A stretch of 64,000 bases of DNA. Source: Paramacrobiotus metropolitanus. Taxonomy: Eukaryota; Tardigrada; Eutardigrada; Parachela; Macrobiotidae. Shown here in pieces: positions 51,945 through 61,294 of the stretch. The notes under the pieces were generated by a model. That model saw only the letters and a program-made list of their open reading frames with translations, ran no database searches and was not told the origin of the DNA. Where the stretch lies: contig NW_026570249.1 in the NCBI RefSeq assembly GCF_019649055.1, positions 1,178,001-1,242,000 of the forward strand, given 5' to 3'. Position 1 is the stretch's first letter. Each line of letters begins with the position of its first letter. Position numbers and translations under genes: made by a program.

Positions 51945-53612
51945 TTAAGCAAATTCTTTAATTTTTTATGAACGAATATGCTCACTTTTTTCCAGAAAAC
52001 TTTTTTTTTAAATTTGCAATTCGTCGACGTCAGCAGTGGTGGTGCGGGCCACACACCTGTGACCTGACCATGAGGATGAGATTCATCGGTGTTCGGTAGC
52101 TGCGACGGCTACTGCATTGTGAACACTTAAGGGGAGTTGGGCCGTTACATGGCCGTCACTACAATGGTACAAAATTCGTGTACATGCACGAAAACTTACA
52201 CTTTCGCGCACTCCCAAACACTTTTGTGTTTCGGTTTATAATATTCTGTAGCCAGAAGATTTGTATACGCTGGCGTGAAAACCGTTTGTGCGCGCAACAT
52301 CCGGTTCGGGAGTTATTCAAAAAATTCGAAAAATTTATGTATAAATTATATAACATCCCTGTTTGTTACGTCAAAATGGCACACAGCCAGTCTGCAAGCT
52401 CGGCGAGAATCACGAATTTACAGTGTCCGACGTGGCTATAAAATTAATCAAAGTGAGAGTATCATTCCTGTAACGCGCGCAGTTTCAAAAGTGCCGGGGT
52501 AAGCACTTGCTGTTATGGGCCTACAATGACTTCCCGGCATAGCTTAGGGCCTTAGGCGTACGGCTCCCAACCGCCACACGGCGCCATGCCGCCATCCCCG
52601 GCGAGAATCGGCAATTTTCTTATCCGTAGAAACGGGATGCTCAGGTCTGCTAGTATAGCAATGAAGTTGAATGAACTGAAGGGTGTTACAGGGGATGACG
52701 CATCGCGTGCATTTCCCTGTTCGATTCTCCTCGTCGGGATACGAGTGTGTCTTTTGCGATGATATCATTCTGATTTTGCATTTTTCCTGATTTTACGATT
52801 TTCCTGCGCATTACCATTCGCGCAGATTTTTGTCTTCCGATGATGTTTTTGTATACGAATAAAACCGCAGTTTTATTCCCGTTTGTCTTTTCCGTCTGAT
52901 CTTCCCATTACGGGACCGTTATACACGCCACCACGTGTAACAAGGGGTAGTCGGGTTAACGGTGCGCCAACAGGAGCTCTACTATTCGTATTATTACGTA
53001 TTCGCTCGAGCACTACTATTACGTATTCGCTCTGTTTCTGTTCGTGTGCTGTCATATAGGCGGTGGCGTAATACCGTAACCTTAGCACTGTCGCCTCGCC
53101 TAGTTATTATGATTTTTCATGTTTCTTTCCGATTAACAAAAAGCATAATTTGCGCAAAAAAAGGATTTCAGAATACGAACTGGAAAGAATTGAAAATACG
53201 AAATGAATATTACGAGTATTTAGTTAAGTATATCAGTGTTTATTGTTTGATAATTATAAAGTAGCTAATTTCTTAATAAACAGCAGGAAATTGGTACACC
53301 GTAACCATAATTTACGTTATTCGGTAACTGTGTATTTACTGTGAGTCGGTGATTTACATAACTGCGGTCAATTTAAACTCATGACAGTCTTTGGAAAAAT
53401 TATCGGAAACAGGAAATTTCTGTGCGCTATTATCAAAGGCATTCAAAGTGGACCTCTTTAATATGAAGCGGCACTGACGCCTAACAATAAAGTTTTGTTG
53501 CATGGATAACATATATTATAAGGATACAATTTAAATATACAATTTGCTAGAAACTGGGGTGGGTGCTGTTGCCAGCAGTGGCAGCATTTAGACCAGAGTC
53601 GCCAGATGTATA
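51945..53612 (-). mobile_element. 1.66-kb repeat element, copy 2
   Basis: Inverse-orientation, nearly identical copy of 29649-31311. Differences are single bases and one short indel (about 52665-52675). Short frames are shared. No transposase. Confidence 0.7.
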
Positions 53613-53843
53613 GAACATTATTATGATACTGTGCACAGTTTATGTACAGTGTACTGCACATATTGGCAGTAAACATACAGTTCGGACAGTACAAATTCAG
53701 TACAAATTAAAATGTCGCATTAACTGTAAGAACTAGGTATGTTCTGGAATTTGGTGGTTAATTCGCTCAGAAATAGCCTATAAAAGGTAGTTCATAAATC
53801 ACGTAAGCAAGGTAAGTAATTTATTGTAATCAGGTAATTTCTT
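53613..53843. other. no gene seen (body of a third Helitron?)
   Basis: A/T-rich with a CAGTGTACTGCACA-type repeat; it leads into a Helitron 3' end, but no 5' end was found. Confidence 0.3.
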
Positions 53844-53872
53844 CCGTGCAGTTTGCGCGGGGTTTTTACTAG
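53844..53872 (+). mobile_element. third Helitron 3' terminus
   Basis: The hairpin CCGTGCA-GT-TTGCGCGG is followed by CTAG at 53869-53872 and T. One stem pair is broken relative to the other two copies. Confidence 0.55.
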
Positions 53873-54469
53873 TCAGAGAAAATAACACTAGAAGAGCACG
53901 TGTCACTTCGCTGCAGAACTTACATGGGTTACTCACCGTTACTGTTGCCGGTAAGCAACGGTTATTTTGCCACTTTCTTAAAAGACGTTTCCTGTCTTCC
54001 TGTGCTTGTACATCCAGCCCTTGCTCCAGTCAATATCGCGCAATGCGCTGTTACATCTTTCAGAGTTTATTTAGTTTTTGAATTATTGTTTTTTTAACGG
54101 ACAAGACCAGGGAGAGACCAGGGCTTGATTTTGTGTTGTAAAGTTTGTAACGGAGGGACGCTCCGCCGTCCTGAGTAGCTATTCGCTGTTTCTGGGGATT
54201 TCCACCCCGCACATTGCTGCGCAGTTTTGACGGATCTGCAGCACAGTTGCACTGGCTGCAGAGTCCTTCCTTGTTAGTCTGGTGTTTGCTGCGCCACGGT
54301 GCGCATTAGATTCGGCAATAAAGCCTCATCCGGGTTCACCGCTGTTTCGCTGTCGAGGATACGCGTGGCGCCCATACGGCCTTGCGTTATAAGTTTTATT
54401 AATAAAAATTTTGTTGTGTAAAATGTTATTGACGACAACCATAAATGCATTAAAGGTGAAAAATTTTAA
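53873..54469. other. no gene seen
   Basis: Intergenic; a 65-codon frame (53900-54097 +) has no support. Confidence 0.3.
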
Positions 54470-54696
54470 AAAGAAGACTTCAGTTTAAAACCCGGCCGGA
54501 AGTGCGCTTTCGGTCGATTTGGCGTAAAGTAGCGCACACTAGTCCCAGTCCCAAATGGTCACAGTCCCAATCGCTCCCAGGCCCAGTCCGGCACAGTCAC
54601 AGACGGTCACAGTCAAAGAAGGTCCCAGTCACATAAACTCCCACTCCCACCCAGTCCCACCCAGTCACAGTCACAGACTTTAGTAATACCCGTATA
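54470..54696 (-). repeat. GTGACTGGGACTG minisatellite element, copy 3
   Basis: Inverse complement of copies 1 and 2, including the AAGTCTTCTTTTT end shared with copy 1. Confidence 0.65.
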
Positions 54697-54992
54697 TTTA
54701 GTGATTGGCCACCGTACATTAGGCCTGCGCCACGGGCGCATGACCAGTTGCGCCCGCTGCGACCTTGAAGAAATTTTGCGCCCATGCGCCTTTGCGTCAG
54801 TTTTGGGCGCAAAATTAATTCAAAAGTTGGCTGAGGAGGGAAAAGGCAAAGCCATTGGAATATACAAAGCCTTGAAGCTGATCTTATCAGCAAAGCGGAG
54901 CTCCGCTTAGTTAGCATACGAGTCTACGGAGAAACGGCTGAAAAAGTCGTTTAAAAAATCGTGTTAATTCAGCCGTCCAAAATGCGCAGGTA

Positions 54993-55410
54993 TGTCGCAC
55001 GGTGGCCACCTGAAAGTTAACTGTCAGAGACCGCTCACTCGAGGCGGTAGACACCTCTTGTGGCTTGCTCTGTCGCCCGCACGCTTATGGCCACGCCATT
55101 CGTGCCGCTCATATACGCTGATAACGTCAGCGTATACTTTGTCTACGCTGACCAATCAGCGCATCGCTATGCACTTTTGGAGGTGTGGCCCAGCGCTTAC
55201 GAGCGATCCCATGCTTTGCGGTACCAGCTGTGATTCAGCTGCAGCATGCCGCGGCATTATCACGATTTACACCGAGCTCGCTGGCAGCCACTTTCCACAC
55301 AGCTTTTCCGCATTGGTTTTCTGTGTTGTTTTTGTTGGTTGCTTTATTGCTTCACAATAAAGGAGAGATCTTTGCTCCCATTTTCTCCCTGCTTCTGTGT
55401 CATATCTGAC
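54993..55410 (+). mobile_element. 5' LTR of Ty3/Gypsy-like retroelement
   Basis: TGTCGC...CTGACA, about 418 bp. The right boundary is set by the primer-binding site that follows. The left boundary is inferred from a TGT start. U3 holds two adjacent hairpins and a CCAAT box. The poly(A) signal AATAAA (55356-55361) lies inside a perfect 7-bp hairpin CTTTATT/AATAAAG, 49 bp before the LTR end. The 3' LTR would lie beyond the window. Confidence 0.6.
55112..55161 (+). promoter_or_regulatory. LTR hairpin pair with CCAAT box
   Basis: A perfect 10-bp stem TATACGCTGA/TCAGCGTATA with loop TAACG (55112-55136) is followed by CGCTGA/TCAGCG (55146-55161), whose loop region holds CCAAT (55152-55156). The core CGCTGA is common to both stems. 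Probable promoter or enhancer elements. Confidence 0.5.
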
Positions 55411-55428
55411 ATGGTAGCAGATGCGTTC
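55411..55428 (+). promoter_or_regulatory. primer-binding site, initiator tRNA-Met-like
   Basis: TGGTAGCAGA immediately follows ...CTGACA of the LTR. Animal initiator tRNA-Met ends in ...TCTGCTACCA, so the first ten bases are complementary; similarity falls off after that. Confidence 0.55.
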
Positions 55429-55580
55429 GGTTTTCTTTCCGACGGATCTCTGAAACCCCAGTGTAGGCAACACTCGGTCGAACTACGCAGCGACTATAAG
55501 TAGTCCTGTGATCCTGCGACCTTATCTTCCTGCATCATACAGGCTTTAATTGAAGCCTGCTACGCGACGGATTAATCATA

Positions 55581-55796
55581 CGGGTCGCGGCCTGTAAGTA
55601 GGCCCCCCGCAGCTTTGGCTCCCTGCTCAAAAACTGAGTTGGGTACGTCGCAGTTGACCAAATAAGCACCCTACCGGGTTGCGTTGATCCGGGTCGCGGC
55701 CTATAAGTAGGCCCCCCGCAGCTTGGCTCCCGGCGCAAAAACTGCGTTCGGTACGTTGCAGAATATCCATTGCGCCCTATCGGGTACGCTGCGGCC
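55581..55796 (+). repeat. 109-bp duplication in the leader
   Basis: Units start at 55581 and 55690 with CGGGTCGCGGCCT; each has a GGCCT/AGGCC hairpin followed by CCCCCCGCAGCTT. Confidence 0.75.
55589..55604 (+). promoter_or_regulatory. splice donor presented in a hairpin loop
   Basis: The stem GGCCT/AGGCC has the loop GTAAGT (55594-55599), a consensus splice donor. In the second unit of the duplication the loop is ATAAGT, which lacks the GT. Many retroviruses carry the major splice donor in a leader hairpin (general knowledge). Confidence 0.5.
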
Positions 55797-56436
55797 CTCA
55801 CGGTTAAAGAGGGTGAAGTGGAACGACGGAGCAGCAGTTTGGACGATTAAACCGACCAGTAAGACCAGACTGTGACGCGTAGGAAACTTTCGTAAAATTC
55901 GAGGTTTTCCCGTCGAACCTTTAACTTTAAAAATCCATAACTTTTGAACCGTTCATCCGATCAGCTCAAAAATAGCTTTTTCGGAATCCTCGTAAAAATT
56001 AGTCCTAGAACCGATTATTTTTACTTTATTAAAATTAATATCTGAATTATTATTAATTTTTTGGCGCAAAAACACCGCCGTTTTGTCCAGCCGGAATTTT
56101 CGCGAAAAGTCGCGTGACGTCAGTGGGGTCTATATCGGTCTAAAATTCTACCAATCACAGCGTTTGGGAAACTTCCCTATGTTATAAGACTCGTAATGAG
56201 TCACGTTGTTTTTGATTTTTGCTCACGGCACGCTACTCGTGACGTAGAGTTATTTGCAAGACCACTAAGTACGTGACGTCACACTGGTCAGTAACGTAAC
56301 ATAGGGCCATAGGAAGCTAACGCTAAACCTTAGCTCTAGCACACCTGACCAGCATCGACCCGCGATCCGGACCTGAGCCAACGTTCCGGTCCTGACCTAA
56401 AGACCAAGACCAAAGAAACTTCTAAGTCCCACTACC

Positions 56437-57258
56437 ATGGGCCAAACTCAGAGCGCCTTGGCCAAGGTGCTACCATACACCAGCCATGAACAACTCCAAC
56501 GGAGATTGTTCAGTCCTATGGACGGGCGCCAAACCAACGACTACAAGAAGCTATTGGGTAAAAACTACTCAATGCGCGGCGCGGCGGGGCGATACAGCTT
56601 TCGCACCGCCGGCCAGGCTGACTCCGACCCGGACCAGCCAAACTCGGCCGGCTCAACGAGTTCGGTCGAGGCCAAAGAAAGGCGGGACAAGCAAATCCTG
56701 CCCCCCGACTTGGACACAAGCGGGGAAAGCCTCGACGCCACCATGGACGATACATTCCTGGAAGCGCGCGAGGCGCTGTCCGCGGCCAACTCGCCGAAGG
56801 ACAGCCAACTTGGTGCCGATAACTCGGCCCAGGCCAATAGTGTCCCTCGGGACTTGGCGCACCAACCGGCCATACCTGGTCCGGGCCAAGTCCAACCTGC
56901 GGCACCAACGGTGGCCACAGGTGAGGATAAGACACCAGTCGGACCCGGTGCCAATAACTTGGCCCGGTCCAACCTTGTGGCCCAGGATCTGACACCATGT
57001 CCAACCCTACCGGGCTTGGACCAGATCCAACCTGAGGCACCAACGGTGGCCAAAGGTGGGCGCAAGGTGCAGGACCAAGGCCAAAAGCCTGGTCCAATGG
57101 GACATGACCAGGGCCAACCGCTCATGAGTCAGTCACCAATCATGTTTGAAGCCATTGGCTCGAACCAACCAACGCCGTCACCAACCAATGACGTCATCGC
57201 GCGCCAGGCCGGACCCAACCGGGCCCGGACCTTCCACCATTGGACCTGGGACATCTGA
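56437..57258 (+). CDS. gag: Gag N-terminal part (myristoylation-type start)
   Basis: ATG at 56437 in a strong context (ACTACCATGG). The start MGQTQS is a glycine-2 N-myristoylation motif, as in membrane-targeted retroviral Gag proteins. A short folded region follows (residues 10-60), then disordered Q/P/T/A-rich sequence. Residues about 125-220 hold two diverged copies of a 45-residue unit ending QP.APTVA. The frame closes at TGA 57256-57258, while the frame one base earlier, open from 57192, continues the protein. I find no canonical slippery heptamer in the overlap, so an indel is likelier than programmed shifting. The C-terminal 20 codons are probably out of frame. Confidence 0.65.
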   Translation: MGQTQSALAKVLPYTSHEQLQRRLFSPMDGRQTNDYKKLLGKNYSMRGAAGRYSFRTAGQADSDPDQPNSAGSTSSVEAKERRDKQILPPDLDTSGESLDATMDDTFLEAREALSAANSPKDSQLGADNSAQANSVPRDLAHQPAIPGPGQVQPAAPTVATGEDKTPVGPGANNLARSNLVAQDLTPCPTLPGLDQIQPEAPTVAKGGRKVQDQGQKPGPMGHDQGQPLMSQSPIMFEAIGSNQPTPSPTNDVIARQAGPNRARTFHHWTWDI

Positions 57259-57881
57259 CCAGGACCACAATGCGGATAGACTCAAACCAGTCATCCCTGG
57301 ACATTAGCCGCGCCGCATTCAGCCCAGACAAGCTGATCCAGGCAACCCCGCCCGAGGACATCGACAACATCGAAGCCCTCAGGACCCGAGTGCGGGACCT
57401 GACCAAACAGCTTGTCGCCGCCAACGAAGTCGCCCTGTCAGCCGAACAGCTGATGAGGGAACAGATCGACCATTATAGGGCCCTCGCATCCAAATCGGAT
57501 GCCGAGGCCAAACGTGTCTTGGCCCTACAGGCCCAGACCCAACTTGAGTTCACTAAACTCAAGTTGGCCCCGTGTCCAGATGCTGAGCGAGACCAGCTCA
57601 ACAAGGACTTACATCGCCTCGAAGTGGCGGTGGCGGGGCTGGAATTCCTGCTCGCCTCAACGAGGACGGAGCTGACCCAGGCCAAGAACGACCTGATGCA
57701 GGCCAGGGCCACCATTGACCAAACTGATGAGGAGACGGACCGTCTCCAAATCGACAACGATCGCCTAACCGACGATCTGGCCAACCTGCAGGACGAGACC
57801 AACGCCCTGCGCAATGGCTACAACATGCTGCACCAGAACCACCAGACTCTGTTGCAAGCGACCCAACCTGGAGGACAGTAG
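57192..57881 (+). CDS. gag: Gag middle part, coiled coil
   Basis: The frame is open from 57192; the first ATG is at 57270. From about nt 57350 it encodes a long regular coiled coil rich in L, E, A, Q and R. It is ended by TAG 57879-57881; after six codons a second in-frame TAG follows (57897-57899), and then the coiled coil continues in the same frame. Either readthrough or nonsense mutations must be invoked. A Gag with a long coiled coil is unusual for Ty3/Gypsy elements but known from foamy-virus-like Gag. Confidence 0.6.
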   Translation, partial: RHRAPGRTQPGPDLPPLDLGHLTRTTMRIDSNQSSLDISRAAFSPDKLIQATPPEDIDNIEALRTRVRDLTKQLVAANEVALSAEQLMREQIDHYRALASKSDAEAKRVLALQAQTQLEFTKLKLAPCPDAERDQLNKDLHRLEVAVAGLEFLLASTRTELTQAKNDLMQARATIDQTDEETDRLQIDNDRLTDDLANLQDETNALRNGYNMLHQNHQTLLQATQPGGQ

Positions 57882-57899
57882 GACCTAACGGCCCGCTAG

Positions 57900-60665
57900 T
57901 TGGAAGCACAAAACGTGCAACTCCAGCAGCAAAACGCTGCACTTCAGCAGCAGAACGCTGCACTCCAGGACCAGCTCCGGACCGAGTCAACGGCTCGAAC
58001 CCAAATGGCGCAAAACAGCGCCATTGGACAACAAAACTTTGTCCAATTGGAGCAGGCCTTCAACCAAGCCAAACTGGTGATCCAGGGCCAACATGACCGG
58101 ATCATCAACCTGGAGGCCAACAATGCCAGCCTGGTCAAAGATTACCAGGTGGCCACCCAAAGAATAACTGAACTCAACGAGGACCTGGAAAGGCTGAGCA
58201 CGGAGAACGCCTGCTTAGATGCGGAAAAATCTCATCTCGAGAATTTACATTCCGAGATGTCCGCAGAGCCACCCTCTTACCATACCTTTCCGGACTCGGA
58301 TACACAGCGTCGACAAGCCAAAGTCGACGAGGCGCTGCGGCAGGACAAACGGTTCTACCAGCAGCCAGTGTATCACCAGCAGCATTACCATGCTAATGTC
58401 CTCCTAACGGAGCCATCGACGGGACGACCGCCTCTTGGGCCAACCATACCGGCGCCCTCGAGCCCCGTCAATCAGGGATCATCGACGGCGACACCAACGG
58501 TGCCGCCACAACCGGTCCCGACAACTACCTCAGCCACTATGGGTCCATCGACCGTAGTGACGCCAGCCACACAGACAAAACCGTCTGTGCCAACATGGCC
58601 ATTCAGCTTTGGCCCGAACCAGCCGTCGTCGCAGAACCAGACGCCGAGCCACGGATTCTTCGGGTCAAGCTCACTATATCCGAACCTGAACTCTAACCCG
58701 AGCCCATACCTTGGCTCGGGCCAGGCTCCAACCAGTGGCGCGGATCTAAACCGGATCAATCCGCCGAGCCCAATGTTCTCGTTCGGACAGATGGGAGGCC
58801 AAAGTGGCACACCAACGGTGCAATTGCCACTTATAGGCCAACTCAGCCTAACTGGCCCTCCTGTCTCATCGGCAGCCCAACCGGGCCAAGCCCAGCCACA
58901 ACCGGGCCAAAGTGCGCCCCCGGGCCAGAACGTGCCCCCGGGCCAGCCCCAGGGCCAAAGTGTGCCCCACCCACCCGGTGCCGGCCCAACGGCCGCGGCA
59001 CCACACGGACCGGCTACCCAGCCAAACCAGGGCCAGAACACGCCCACATTGGTCCAACTACCTAATGGGACATATGGATGGTTGGCTTCCAACGGAGCCA
59101 TCCAGTACATCCCCGGCCCAGCGTCACAGGCACAGCAGCCGCCACCACAAGTGGTGGTACAGCAGATAACGCCTGCACCTTCGCCAAGGGCCAGCCCACC
59201 ACTCAATAATCTGGAGGCCATTGACCGCTATGCGAAAGCCGCAGGCAAGGCCAACAACCGCACCGCCATACCACCCTTCGACGGCGACAAAACAATGGTC
59301 AAGGGATGGATTGCACAGGTCCGACGGATCTGTAAGCAGTCCTCCGACTTAAACAAGCCGGACCCTGACTTCATGAGCCGAATCTATGGGGCCTTGACCA
59401 AACCGGTCAAGGAGTGGTACACGGGCCAGAGTAACCGCGAAGAAGGCGACGGTTATACGGTCGAGGAATGGCTCCAGAAGTTTCAGGAGCGATATGGCGA
59501 TGATAATCAACAGGCCAACGCTCTGGGAGAAATCTCGCACCGTACCTACCGGCACGGATACGAGACACCTGAACAATATTACGACGACATCCTGACCCTC
59601 CAGGCCCGCGCCAACTTGGACGACAACATGACTCTGCACTTTTTGAAAACCAACGTGTATGAGCCTGAACTGCGCCGCGCCTTGGACATCCGACTGCCGA
59701 AGTCCCCGACAGAATTTCGGGACTACATCCGGCAGTTTACCTCAGGAAAGCCCCAGTACGACGGGAAGGCGGGCCAAGATCACCCAGTAATTCGGGCGGC
59801 CGTACAGACGCCACCAGCCCAAGTCGTACCGCGTCAGCCAACACCGCCGGCCTATTATCCCCCACACCAGATGATCTCACCACAACCACAGGTGGATCCA
59901 TCATACGCCGCTGTTGCGGTTATGAATCTGAACTCCCCACAACGGGGGTCCACATCACCCAGCGGTGGTAGTGGAGGCTATGGCCAGGCCCAAAACCAGG
60001 GCTACGGCCATAGCCAGGGGAATGGCGGCGGACAAAGGGGCGGCTACTCTGGAAGCCAAAACGCCAGCTTCAGCGGAAAGCGAGGCGGCAATAATAACGG
60101 TCCCAGACGTAATGCCCAGAGCCAAGGAGGCAGCGGAGGCCAAACCGGCCAAAGCCAAGCACAAAACTCCGCAGAGGCTCGCAGGTCGGATGACATCTAT
60201 ATCGACCGCATCGAACGGATGTCCGAAAGGTGGGCCCGGGACAAAGCCATCACTTGCAACTTTTGTCTCTGGGGAAACCACAAGACCAGCGAATGCGGTT
60301 ACGCCAACAGGAACCTTCAGGATAACCCTAACCGTAACTTGGTCCTGGATTGGCGTGAGCGGTACATGAAGGGATACCCTACCGGGTCACAAAATCCCAA
60401 CCGCTTTGGCCTAGTGCCACCCAAAGCCCGACCACAACGTGGTACCGGGGGAAGCGGTAATCGCAGACAGTCCACCGGCTCAGGAAGTGGGTCCGGTGGT
60501 GGAAATCGTCAAGGCGGCACAGGCAGATATGGCGGACAAAGTGGATTTCAAGCACCCGCCACCGAAAGGACCGCCTTGCCGCCGCTGACCGACCAGCAGT
60601 TGCAGCCAACCAACAACATTGGTGGCGGCTCTAACCGGGCTAGTCCAACTGCGGGAAACGCTTAA
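57900..60665 (+). CDS. gag: Gag main part: coiled coil, capsid-like domain, zinc knuckle
   Basis: Opens directly after the second TAG. Residues 1-110 continue the coiled coil. Residues 125-435 are P/Q/G/T-rich and disordered. Residues 443-620 form a retrotransposon Gag (capsid) domain, with an IPPFDGDK start, W-rich helices, LQKFQERYGD and the ...RQFTSG end. Residues 640-770 are Q/G/S-rich. A zinc knuckle CNFCLWGNHKTSEC (CX2CX4HX4C) sits at 786-799, and an R/G/S-rich RNA-binding tail follows. It ends at TAA 60663-60665, four bases beyond a -1 frameshift heptamer. The capsid part assembles particles; the knuckle binds genomic RNA. Confidence 0.8.
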   Translation: MEAQNVQLQQQNAALQQQNAALQDQLRTESTARTQMAQNSAIGQQNFVQLEQAFNQAKLVIQGQHDRIINLEANNASLVKDYQVATQRITELNEDLERLSTENACLDAEKSHLENLHSEMSAEPPSYHTFPDSDTQRRQAKVDEALRQDKRFYQQPVYHQQHYHANVLLTEPSTGRPPLGPTIPAPSSPVNQGSSTATPTVPPQPVPTTTSATMGPSTVVTPATQTKPSVPTWPFSFGPNQPSSQNQTPSHGFFGSSSLYPNLNSNPSPYLGSGQAPTSGADLNRINPPSPMFSFGQMGGQSGTPTVQLPLIGQLSLTGPPVSSAAQPGQAQPQPGQSAPPGQNVPPGQPQGQSVPHPPGAGPTAAAPHGPATQPNQGQNTPTLVQLPNGTYGWLASNGAIQYIPGPASQAQQPPPQVVVQQITPAPSPRASPPLNNLEAIDRYAKAAGKANNRTAIPPFDGDKTMVKGWIAQVRRICKQSSDLNKPDPDFMSRIYGALTKPVKEWYTGQSNREEGDGYTVEEWLQKFQERYGDDNQQANALGEISHRTYRHGYETPEQYYDDILTLQARANLDDNMTLHFLKTNVYEPELRRALDIRLPKSPTEFRDYIRQFTSGKPQYDGKAGQDHPVIRAAVQTPPAQVVPRQPTPPAYYPPHQMISPQPQVDPSYAAVAVMNLNSPQRGSTSPSGGSGGYGQAQNQGYGHSQGNGGGQRGGYSGSQNASFSGKRGGNNNGPRRNAQSQGGSGGQTGQSQAQNSAEARRSDDIYIDRIERMSERWARDKAITCNFCLWGNHKTSECGYANRNLQDNPNRNLVLDWRERYMKGYPTGSQNPNRFGLVPPKARPQRGTGGSGNRRQSTGSGSGSGGGNRQGGTGRYGGQSGFQAPATERTALPPLTDQQLQPTNNIGGGSNRASPTAGNA

Positions 60666-60696
60666 GGTCGGGGAGTAACGGCAACTCACCTGACCT
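60653..60696 (+). promoter_or_regulatory. -1 ribosomal frameshift signal (gag to pro/pol)
   Basis: The heptamer G GGA AAC (60653-60659) is in the correct register (codons GGA AAC in the gag frame). It has a 5-nt spacer and then a stem-loop: arms 60665-60676 and 60684-60696, 12 bp with one G.T pair and one bulged A, and a 7-nt loop. The gag stop TAA follows at 60663. The -1 frame is open through and past the stop. GGGAAAC is a known retroviral slippery site. Confidence 0.8.
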
Positions 60697-61294
60697 ATTA
60701 CCGGAACCTAAACCGCCGGATATAACTAATCCCCTTGTTCCATTAACCACAGTTCCGGAACCGGCCGCCAAACCAGCCGCCGGCGGATTCAGGTTTAGCG
60801 CCAAACCAGCGACTAAGCCACATGGCCCTAGAGTTGCGGCCATGCCAGAACGCACAGAGGTTGCGCCTGGATTGTTTGGCCCTAGAGTTGAGGCCAAACC
60901 GACAGCCGTCCAACCAGCCGCCAAGTCGTTCTTCGGAGCCGGGACTATTGTCCAGGTAAACCGACCACGTGGCAAAGCGAGACGTCGCACCACGAATATG
61001 ACGTACCACAGATCGGCGTCAGAATCATCCTCATCCGACAGTGCACCGGAGGGATGGTCCGTACAAAATACGGACAGCGAGGTTGATCCACCAGAGGAGT
61101 GGACAGCCGAACCACTTGAGGCGTCCAGTCCCCGGACCTGCTGGCCCCAGACCGGTGGACGACCCCTCGGATCCGCACCAAAAGCGCGGACCATTAACAG
61201 TTCACGGACTTTCCTGAATCAAAAGCAGATGTTCTCGACCTTAAGGAAACGGGGACATTGCCACGGGAAGAGTCCGCCCAACAGAAGCTCCTAA
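60662..61294 (+). CDS. Pol N-terminal extension in the -1 frame
   Basis: This frame is entered by the -1 shift at 60653-60659 and stays open to TAA 61292-61294. It encodes P/A/K-rich repeats (two diverged copies of an FGPRVEAKPTAVQPA-type unit at nt 60800-60925), then an S/E/D-rich acidic region. No enzyme motif. The protease lies one frame earlier, with an overlap of 61198-61291. I find no good slippery site in that overlap, so an indel probably separates the two. Confidence 0.55.
   Translation, partial: LRSGSNGNSPDLLPEPKPPDITNPLVPLTTVPEPAAKPAAGGFRFSAKPATKPHGPRVAAMPERTEVAPGLFGPRVEAKPTAVQPAAKSFFGAGTIVQVNRPRGKARRRTTNMTYHRSASESSSSDSAPEGWSVQNTDSEVDPPEEWTAEPLEASSPRTCWPQTGGRPLGSAPKARTINSSRTFLNQKQMFSTLRKRGHCHGKSPPNRSS

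Larger units (their letters stand above)
55411..56436 (+). other. retroelement leader region
   Basis: About 1 kb between primer-binding site and gag with no credible ORF. It holds a 109-bp direct duplication with hairpins (55581-55796) and AT-rich sequence before gag. Packaging and dimerisation signals would be expected here. Confidence 0.45.

Noticed and set aside
515-56310. Shared CATAGGGCCATAGG phrase at about 515-528 and about 56300 just before ORFs
   Set aside because: A shared 13-14-mer is expected by chance several times in 64 kb, and the surrounding bases do not align.
57192-57258. Programmed frameshift between the first two gag frames
   Set aside because: No canonical slippery site in the overlap; a simple indel explains it.
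61198-61291. Second programmed -1 frameshift into the protease frame
   Set aside because: I checked every in-frame heptamer in the overlap and found none of the form X XXY YYZ.
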